Shown here piece after piece: positions 6,169 through 10,292 of a stretch of 10,292 nt of DNA (the first letter of the stretch is position 1; every line of letters starts with the position of its first letter). Source of the DNA: Methanomassiliicoccaceae archaeon (GTDB lineage: Archaea > Thermoplasmatota > Thermoplasmata > Methanomassiliicoccales > Methanomethylophilaceae); NCBI GenBank assembly GCA_031260545.1, contig JAIRJQ010000014.1, forward strand, positions 1 to 10,292, written 5' to 3'. The notes beneath the pieces were generated by a model that saw only the letters and a program-made list of their open reading frames with translations, made no database searches and was not told the origin of the DNA. Both the position numbers and the translations under genes were made by a program.

Positions 6169-6209
6169 AATAGTATAGATAAGATATATAATATACTATT
6201 GTATACAAT
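6169..6209 (-). promoter_or_regulatory. TATA region of the EVE-like gene flanked by inverted repeats
   Basis: On the minus strand, TTATATAT (plus 6184-6191) is a good TATA candidate, giving a leader of roughly 50 nt before the ATG at 6106. It lies in the 14-nt spacer between perfect 9-bp arms AATAGTATA (6169-6177) and TATACTATT (6192-6200). The upstream arm overlaps the 12-bp perfect palindrome ATTGTATACAAT (6198-6209). A regulator bound here would block TBP access. The low-complexity AT context raises the chance of coincidental symmetry. Confidence 0.45.
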
Positions 6210-6410
6210 TATCATATTTATCTCAGAAAATTCCTATTTTTACTGAGAATTGACATCTTAGATGCGTTCTCCGCTTATCTCGGCGCGAACACTGATGCAC
6301 CGGCAACGTGTAACACGTATATCCGAATGACATATCTTAGTTATCGGGATGCAGCACAACGGGCGGCGAACAGAGAGCTGACGATAAAACATACTGCGAT
6401 CGGCGCCGGG

Positions 6411-6426
6411 CTGACGTCTGTCAGAC
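6411..6426 (+). promoter_or_regulatory. Overlapping inverted repeats upstream of the antiporter TATA, candidate operator
   Basis: CTGAC-GTCT-GTCAG (6411-6424) and GTCTG-T-CAGAC (6416-6426) are two interlocked perfect inverted repeats ending 3 nt before TTATATAA. They could be a regulator site for the antiporter; no known operator consensus is recognised. Confidence 0.35.
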
Positions 6427-6429
6427 CTA

Positions 6430-6437
6430 TTATATAA
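6430..6437 (+). promoter_or_regulatory. TATA box for the Na+/H+ antiporter gene
   Basis: TTATATAA is a strong TATA box that predicts transcription from about 6460 and a ~40-nt leader to the ATG at 6499. A second, weaker element (AATTATAAG, 6463-6471) would instead give a nearly leaderless transcript; the lack of a Shine-Dalgarno before the ATG makes that alternative reasonable. Confidence 0.5.
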
Positions 6438-6498
6438 AGTATTAAGGCAGTAAAGTAAAAAACAATTATAAGCAGAAGAATATACACCCGATAGACTC

Positions 6499-7857
6499 AT
6501 GGAAGAGATCGCGTCTATACTGCTGCAGATATTTGTATTACTGCTCTTCGCAAAACTGATGGGGGGCCTGTTTGAAAAATATCATATGCCTAAGCTCATA
6601 GGAGAGATCATAGCCGGAGCGATCTTCATCAATCTCGTAATATTCGTTCCGGCGTTCGGAGATTTTCTGAGTTTTGATATAAGCGTCTTCAATCGGGAAT
6701 CATCGGGAGATCCTGTGAACTTCTTCCACATCATGGGCGAGATAGGGATAATATTCCTTCTGTTCGCCGTCGGTCTGGAAACAAGGTTCAGCGATATGAA
6801 GAAGGTCGGCAGGACTGCGTCGTATATTGCCATCCTCGGAATAGCGATACCGTTCGCAGGCGGGATGCTGTTCATATTCTGGGATAATGGTATGATAGAC
6901 TTCAACGCCGCGCTTCTGATCGGCGCCGCCCTGTTCGGTTCAAGTACTGCCGTGGGTGTAGAATGTCTGAGAAATCTGGATGCAATGAACACGAACGAGG
7001 CGAAACTGATCGTAAGTGCAACGATCATAGACGACATATTGTGTTTGGCGCTTATCGGTGTGATAATCGGCACCATAAAGGAGAGCGCCACCACATTATC
7101 GATAGTTCTGAACACCGTCATGGTGGCGGCATTCGTGCTGCTCATGTTCTTCTTCGTGTCGAGAATAAAGAAGCTGGCCGGTCAGAGAAAGAAACGCATG
7201 CAGCAGAGGTCCGAAAAGAAATATGAGAAGATAAAAAAGTCAGACCCGGATGCGCACATCGCCGAGCGGAGACCCGTTGGGGAACTTGGTGCGCTGGGCA
7301 TCGCGCTGCTGGTCTGTATAGGGCTTGCGGCATTCTCGGCATCCATCGGGCTGGCGGCGATCATAGGCGCCTTCCTGGCGGGCATGATATTCGCGGAGTT
7401 CAAGGATACTGTTCCGATAGAGCACAATTTTAACGTTATAACATATTTCATGCTTCCGTTCTTCTTCATATGGGTCGGGATGGAACTTCAGTTCAACAGG
7501 GTGCCCATAGAAATACTGCCGATGTTCGTTGCATTGCTGATCGTTGCTATAGTCACGAAATATGTGGCAGGATACTTTGGAGGCAGACTGGGAAAGCTTT
7601 CTCATGAATCGTGTCATCTTATCGGCGTGAGTTTCGTACCGAGAGGAGAGGTGGGCATAATAGTGGCCACCATCGGCCTGGGGTACGGCGTATTCAAAAC
7701 GGATGTATTCACCGCCGTGATCCTTATGGCTCTGGTAACTTCAATGATAGTGCCTCCGCTTATGACGCACGGATGGCGTAAACTCGAGAAGAAACGTGCC
7801 GCCGCATTCGAAGAAGTGTTCATGGAAGTGGACGACGGAGACCTCGACAACGACTGA
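6499..7857 (+). CDS. CPA2-family Na+(K+)/H+ antiporter (NapA/KefB-like), 452 aa
   Basis: A membrane cation/proton exchanger with the Na_H_Exchanger fold, about 12-13 helices. Characteristic segments are PKLIGEIIAG (31-40), GEIGIIFLLFAVGLE (80-94), GSSTAVGV (148-155), the ion-binding pair D178-D179 in SATIIDDILCL, LAAIIGAFLAGMIFAE (285-300), K354 in a TM10-like helix, and FVPRGEVGII (379-388). The Asp-Asp motif (not Asn-Asp or Gln-Asp) together with the TM10 lysine is the pattern of electrogenic members such as NapA. A strongly basic loop (about 222-258) sits between the two halves, and the C-terminus ends in an acidic tail. There is no TrkA-N/RCK domain, unlike KefB/KefC. Probable role: sodium or potassium extrusion and pH/ion homeostasis. 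It stands alone, with a TATA promoter upstream and a T-run 57 nt after its stop. Confidence 0.9.
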   Translation: MEEIASILLQIFVLLLFAKLMGGLFEKYHMPKLIGEIIAGAIFINLVIFVPAFGDFLSFDISVFNRESSGDPVNFFHIMGEIGIIFLLFAVGLETRFSDMKKVGRTASYIAILGIAIPFAGGMLFIFWDNGMIDFNAALLIGAALFGSSTAVGVECLRNLDAMNTNEAKLIVSATIIDDILCLALIGVIIGTIKESATTLSIVLNTVMVAAFVLLMFFFVSRIKKLAGQRKKRMQQRSEKKYEKIKKSDPDAHIAERRPVGELGALGIALLVCIGLAAFSASIGLAAIIGAFLAGMIFAEFKDTVPIEHNFNVITYFMLPFFFIWVGMELQFNRVPIEILPMFVALLIVAIVTKYVAGYFGGRLGKLSHESCHLIGVSFVPRGEVGIIVATIGLGYGVFKTDVFTAVILMALVTSMIVPPLMTHGWRKLEKKRAAAFEEVFMEVDDGDLDND

Positions 7858-7914
7858 TGCGGCTGCGCGGATACCTTGATCTGATCGTCGTGTTCAACTA
7901 CAGGTTACGTTCAG

Positions 7915-7921
7915 TTTTTTT
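7915..7921 (+). terminator. T7 run: candidate antiporter terminator, also within the fetA TATA region
   Basis: Seven consecutive T's 57 nt after the antiporter stop fit an archaeal oligo-U terminator without a hairpin. The same bases continue as TTTTTTAT (7916-7923), centred about 25 nt before the fetA GTG, where a leaderless promoter's TATA would lie. The two roles may share this sequence. Confidence 0.4.
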
Positions 7922-7944
7922 ATCCGTATAGTGTTAACGTAAAT

Positions 7945-8607
7945 GTGACGCCCGGGAGTGATGATATCGCGAAATGCGGCGATGATGCCTTCGTTACAAA
8001 AGGTCTCGTATCCCGTAACATTTCTTATCCCGATATTACTGTACAAAGCAGCAGAACAACGTTCATCGTTGGGGAGAGCGGCACAGGGAAGACGACACTG
8101 TTAAAACTGTTCAATCAGACGGAAACACAAACATCGGGCACCGTTCTGTTCTTTGGATCGGACCTCAGCGGAAAGACGATGGAGCTCAGGAGGAACGCGA
8201 TACTTTGCGGCCAGAATGTTTTTTTGTTCAATGACACAATAAGAGAAAATTTCAATGAGTTCCGCAAGTATGCAGATCATTCCTGTATGGATGATCACGA
8301 TATCATAAAATTCCTCAGGATATGCTGCGCCCCCGAGGACCTTGATAAACAGTGTAAGAACATGTCCGGCGGCGAGCGGGCAAGAGTTTTTCTTGCCGTT
8401 CATCTGTCATTCATGCCTAGGGTGATGATGCTTGATGAACCTACATCCGCTTTGGATCACGATACTGCGAATGCCGTGATCGGGAACATCAAAACGTATT
8501 GTGTCGAGAATGGTATCACACTTATTGTGGTCTCTCACGACCGCGGCATCGTTGATACTTTTGCCGATCATATCGTAGACCTGGGAGGAAAGAAGAATGG
8601 ACGTTGA
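7945..8607 (+). CDS. fetA: FetA-like ABC transporter ATPase, 220 aa
   Basis: ATP-binding subunit that would pair with the FetB-like permease encoded immediately downstream. In E. coli, FetAB (YbbL/YbbM) exports iron and aids peroxide resistance; iron or another metal as substrate here is inference. Motifs: Walker A GESGTGKTT (43-51), Q-loop Gln90 in CGQNVFLF, ABC signature MSGGERAR (140-147), Walker B VMMLDEP (160-166, Glu165 catalytic), D-loop SALD (168-171), H-loop His198 in VSHD. All catalytic parts are intact and the length is normal for FetA. The start is GTG at 7945; no Shine-Dalgarno is visible and an A/T element lies at leaderless spacing. Its end overlaps the fetB start by 11 nt, indicating one transcript and coupled translation. 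Seven cysteines is a fairly high count for such a small ATPase. Confidence 0.88.
   Translation: MTPGSDDIAKCGDDAFVTKGLVSRNISYPDITVQSSRTTFIVGESGTGKTTLLKLFNQTETQTSGTVLFFGSDLSGKTMELRRNAILCGQNVFLFNDTIRENFNEFRKYADHSCMDDHDIIKFLRICCAPEDLDKQCKNMSGGERARVFLAVHLSFMPRVMMLDEPTSALDHDTANAVIGNIKTYCVENGITLIVVSHDRGIVDTFADHIVDLGGKKNGR
8583..8588 (+). promoter_or_regulatory. Shine-Dalgarno site of fetB inside fetA
   Basis: GGGAGG lies 8 nt before the fetB ATG and within the last codons of fetA. It fixes the start at 8597 and shows that the second gene of this pair is ribosome-loaded by a leadered mechanism, whereas the first appears leaderless. Confidence 0.7.
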
Positions 8608-9400
8608 GCTGGATCTAATAAATTTCGCGTTCATTTATGTTCTTCTCCTGATCATCATTGCGGTGATGAGACGCTCCAGGATAGATCAGACAAAAACACT
8701 TGTGGTCGCGTGCCTCAGGATGACCGTTCAGCTGGTCCTGGCGGGACTGTTGTTAACGTTTGTCTTTGATAATCCAAGCCCGTGGTTCACTTCTGTTTAC
8801 GTCTTAGTAATGGTACTTTTTGCTTCATATCTGGTCATATCGAAGAACCGCTGGCTCAATAGAAAATTCAAAACGTATGTGATACTTGCGATCGGTTCTT
8901 CGGGGATCAGCGTCCTGTTATATTTCATACTTATAGTGATGAACGCCGACGTCTTCAATCCGCAGTACGCAATACCGTTGGCAGGCATGATCGTCGGTAA
9001 CTCGATGACAGGAATGACGCTGGGCCTGAGATCGTTCGGCAGCGAACTCACGAACAACAGCGACCAGATGGAAGCGTTACTGAACATCGGCGCCGAACCA
9101 AGGAAGATAATGAATCCGTTCGTGAACAAGGCGGTGGAATTCGCTATGATGCCTACTATAACCTCAATGCTTGGAATGGGCATCATTTCATTACCGGGGA
9201 TGATGACCGGTCAGATACTTGCGGGAACTGAACCGACAGCCGCCGTGTTATATCAAATAGCGATACTTATCGCAATATCCGTAGCGGTGTGCATGACCGT
9301 GTTCATTGCGCTGAACCTCGGATATAAGACGTTATATAACGAAAGAAATCAAATGACATTCAGTCTCTCGGATATTGCGGACGGTCAGAAAAAGAAATAA
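8597..9400 (+). CDS. fetB: FetB-like (UPF0014/YbbM) ABC permease, 267 aa
   Basis: Membrane subunit of the FetAB-type exporter, with about seven predicted helices (approximately 7-24, 37-57, 64-82, 92-115, 124-142, 184-207, 215-240). Family-typical segments include RMTVQLVLAG (41-50), the glycine-rich IPLAGMIVGNSMTGMTLGLRSF (about 126-147), a cytoplasmic coupling segment EALLNIGAEPRK (159-170) expected to dock on FetA, and GIISLPGMMTGQILAGTEPTAAV (195-217). Length matches the UPF0014 family (~260 aa). Transport of iron out of the cytosol is the role described for the E. coli homologue; the metal in this organism is unproven. The two genes are isolated from any iron-uptake genes in this window. 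A short basic tail ends the protein. Confidence 0.9.
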   Translation: MDVELDLINFAFIYVLLLIIIAVMRRSRIDQTKTLVVACLRMTVQLVLAGLLLTFVFDNPSPWFTSVYVLVMVLFASYLVISKNRWLNRKFKTYVILAIGSSGISVLLYFILIVMNADVFNPQYAIPLAGMIVGNSMTGMTLGLRSFGSELTNNSDQMEALLNIGAEPRKIMNPFVNKAVEFAMMPTITSMLGMGIISLPGMMTGQILAGTEPTAAVLYQIAILIAISVAVCMTVFIALNLGYKTLYNERNQMTFSLSDIADGQKKK

Positions 9401-9426
9401 TACATAGAAGATGGCGAGGGATCACC

Positions 9427-9442
9427 GCATGATAGATCATGC
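9427..9442. repeat. Short perfect inverted repeat downstream of fetB
   Basis: GCATGA-TAGA-TCATGC can form a 6-bp stem with a 4-nt loop 27 nt after the fetB stop, with further GATC sequences on both sides (9420-9423, 9448-9451) that could extend the structure. No T-run follows, so terminator function is doubtful; a 3'-end-stabilising hairpin or a protein site is possible. The rest of 9401-9545 shows no gene, only the 10-bp palindrome ATGGATCCAT (9516-9525). Confidence 0.3.
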
Positions 9443-9545
9443 CGCCCGATCTGTCATTGTATTGTCACCGTATCAGATACACACAGATCCTTTACTGCAG
9501 GATGAGAGCCGGTGTATGGATCCATTATGCGCGATGTTTAATTTG

Positions 9546-9621
9546 TGGTGGGCCCGCCCGGATTTGAACCGGAGTCAATAGCACCCCAAGCTACAAGGAT
9601 ACCAAGCTACCCCACGGGCCC
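9546..9621 (-). tRNA. tRNA-Pro (anticodon GGG), CCA encoded
   Basis: Reads CCC/CCU proline codons. Read on the minus strand, the acceptor stem GGGCCCG pairs with CGGGCCC, followed by discriminator A and an encoded CCA. The D-arm contains AGCTTGGTA. The anticodon stem GTAGC/GCTAT closes the loop TTGGGGT, with GGG at 34-36. The T-stem TCCGG/CCGGG holds loop TTCAAAT. The variable loop is 4 nt and there is no intron. It lies 35 nt downstream of rpoN on the same strand without an intervening T-run, so read-through from the ribosomal operon is possible; a weak A/T element (about 9638-9645) might also serve as its own promoter. Confidence 0.96.
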
Positions 9622-9656
9622 GTAAATAAAGAAAGTTTGAATTAAGTGGTTTTTTC

Positions 9657-9848
9657 TTATCCCAGAGGAGATATCTCGTCGATAAGGTTCGCATGAGATA
9701 TTATCATTCTGCGGCAGCAGTATCTCTCAAGACCGAGGTCATCGAGCACTTTCTGAGGGGCTTCGCCCATTGCTACGCGTTTAACGTACTCCGGATACGC
9801 AGACCCTACAACCTTGCCGCATGTGAAACATCTGACAGGTATTATCAT
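9657..9848 (-). CDS. rpoN: DNA-directed RNA polymerase subunit N, 63 aa
   Basis: Small zinc-binding subunit of archaeal RNA polymerase, equivalent to eukaryotic Rpb10. It joins the D/L/N/P assembly platform in the cytosol. The sequence starts MIIPVRCFTCGKV and carries the atypical zinc site C7xxC10 ... C44-C45 in RYCCRRM, with the conserved HANLIDEI near the end. Length is typical. Its AAGGTGA Shine-Dalgarno (9853-9859, spacing 4) overlaps the rpsI stop codon, so translation is coupled to S9. No terminator-like T-run follows before the tRNA. Not related to the bacterial sigma-54 gene of the same name. Confidence 0.97.
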   Translation of the reverse strand: MIIPVRCFTCGKVVGSAYPEYVKRVAMGEAPQKVLDDLGLERYCCRRMIISHANLIDEISPLG

Positions 9849-9857
9849 GCAATCACC

Positions 9858-10256
9858 TTAACGGTACGATTTCTGTCTCTTGGCACGTGCGCCGTGTCCG
9901 AGCGGGTTCTTCGGAAGTTTTCTTCTCGTATCGTTGATGACGAACGATCTGTCGTATGCTCTGAACATAGCTTCAAGCTCATCATCCTTGTAGAAGTCTA
10001 TGAGACCTCTTGTGATCGCTGTTCTTATCGCTTCGGCCTGTCCCATGACGCCTCCGCCCTGAACGTTCACCGCTATGTCCACCTTTGAGGCTTTCTCCTG
10101 AGCGAGACCCAGCGGCTCCTGTATCTTTAACCTGGCTAACTCCGGAGAATATATCTCCAGAGGGATCTTGTTGATCGTTACCTTGCCGGTACCTTCCCTG
10201 ACGACCGCTCTTGCTATGGCCGTCTTCCTCTTTCCGCTTGTGTTGACCGTATCCAT
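9858..10256 (-). CDS. rpsI: 30S ribosomal protein S9 (uS9), 132 aa
   Basis: Small-subunit ribosomal protein whose C-terminal tail reaches the P-site tRNA. Signatures: GKRKTAIARAVV near the N-terminus, VQGGGVMGQAEAIRTAITRGL in the middle, and the conserved basic end RRKLPKNPLGHGARAKRQKSYR (shown here by its K/R pattern and terminal SYR). Length is normal for archaea. It lies between L13 and rpoN, the standard archaeal order. AAGGTGA (10261-10267) sits 4 nt before the ATG and includes the stop codon of the upstream gene. Confidence 0.98.
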   Translation of the reverse strand: MDTVNTSGKRKTAIARAVVREGTGKVTINKIPLEIYSPELARLKIQEPLGLAQEKASKVDIAVNVQGGGVMGQAEAIRTAITRGLIDFYKDDELEAMFRAYDRSFVINDTRRKLPKNPLGHGARAKRQKSYR

Positions 10257-10260
10257 AGTA

Positions 10261-10292
10261 TCACCTTACGTTAGAACCCAGGAATTTTGCAA
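10261..10292 (-). CDS. rplM: Last nine codons of 50S ribosomal protein L13 (uL13), partial
   Basis: One minus-strand frame entering from the right edge encodes AKFLGSNVR and stops at TGA (10261-10263), whose bases form part of the S9 Shine-Dalgarno. The peptide resembles the K-x-L-G-S end of archaeal L13, and L13 is the expected gene upstream of S9. Too short for sequence-only proof; the call leans on gene order. Four nucleotides separate this stop from the rpsI ATG. Confidence 0.6.
   Translation of the reverse strand, partial: AKFLGSNVR

Larger units (their letters stand above)
6107..6498. other. 392-nt intergenic region, AT-rich on the left, with several inverted repeats
   Basis: Separates two divergent genes. 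Left third: Shine-Dalgarno and leader of the EVE-like gene, then an AT-rich block (about 6165-6245) with its probable TATA and palindromes; TCTCAG (6221-6226) also pairs with CTGAGA (6243-6248), and CATCTTAGATG (6254-6264) is a near-perfect palindrome. The middle is less AT-rich, with ACGTGTAACACGT (6306-6318). Two short plus-strand frames (6262-6330, 22 aa; 6327-6437, 36 aa) overlap at ATGA but lack Shine-Dalgarno sites and recognisable similarity. Right third: CTGACGTCTGTCAGAC, then TATA for the antiporter. I see no RNA gene I could name. Confidence 0.5.

Noticed and set aside
6258..6500. 80-codon minus-strand frame in the intergenic region
   Set aside because: No Shine-Dalgarno, Arg/Cys-rich composition typical of chance frames, and it runs through the antiporter promoter. 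No similarity recognised.
6582..7145. 187-codon minus-strand frame inside the antiporter gene
   Set aside because: Antisense shadow; the plus strand has the complete antiporter motif set.
9693..10088. 131-codon plus-strand frame across rpoN and rpsI
   Set aside because: Antisense to two unambiguous conserved genes.

Overview
The window is archaeal. It carries an archaeal/eukaryotic-type tyrosyl-tRNA synthetase, RNA polymerase subunit N (RpoN, absent from bacteria), the archaeal L13–S9–RpoN gene order, a tRNA-Pro, and TATA-type elements (not -35/-10 boxes) in front of genes. A recurring Shine-Dalgarno sequence, AAGGTGA, precedes several starts, while other genes look leaderless. Moderate GC, compact layout and protein style suggest a mesophilic euryarchaeon. 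My best guess is a Thermoplasmatota / Methanomassiliicoccales-like lineage, but no lineage-specific marker is visible, so this is inference.

Layout, left to right. (1) The 3' end of a membrane protein, probably an ABC-2 permease, converges on (2) a two-gene minus-strand operon of cysteine-rich zinc-ribbon proteins (119 and 260 aa) with 1-nt spacing. (3) A divergent TATA promoter drives a DHH/DHHA1 phosphoesterase, which ends overlapping (15 nt, convergent) (4) tyrS. (5) Divergent from tyrS lies a TctA/DUF112-type membrane permease, apparently with a leaderless GTG start. It abuts tail to tail (0 nt) with (6) an unusual minus-strand gene: an EVE/PUA-like domain of the kind found N-terminal to Mrr-type nucleases, joined not to a nuclease but to 21-residue coiled-coil repeats, a His/Cys cluster and an Arg-rich tail. 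(7) A 392-nt intergenic region, AT-rich and palindrome-rich at its left end, precedes (8) a CPA2-type Na+/H+ antiporter. (9) A FetAB-like metal-export ABC transporter follows as an 11-nt overlapping pair. (10) On the minus strand are tRNA-Pro(GGG), rpoN, rpsI and the last nine codons of rplM, with each stop codon embedded in the next gene's Shine-Dalgarno sequence.

How they fit together. Most genes are housekeeping or transport: translation and transcription (tyrS, rpsI, rpoN, tRNA-Pro), nucleotide/oligonucleotide turnover (DHH), and ion and metal homeostasis (antiporter, FetAB, TctA-like). No CRISPR array, insertion sequence, integrase or prophage is visible. The least explained item is the EVE-like/coiled-coil protein and its palindrome-flanked promoter. 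The zinc-ribbon pair is second. I did not find a multi-gene system that I could defend as a new defence or metabolic pathway.
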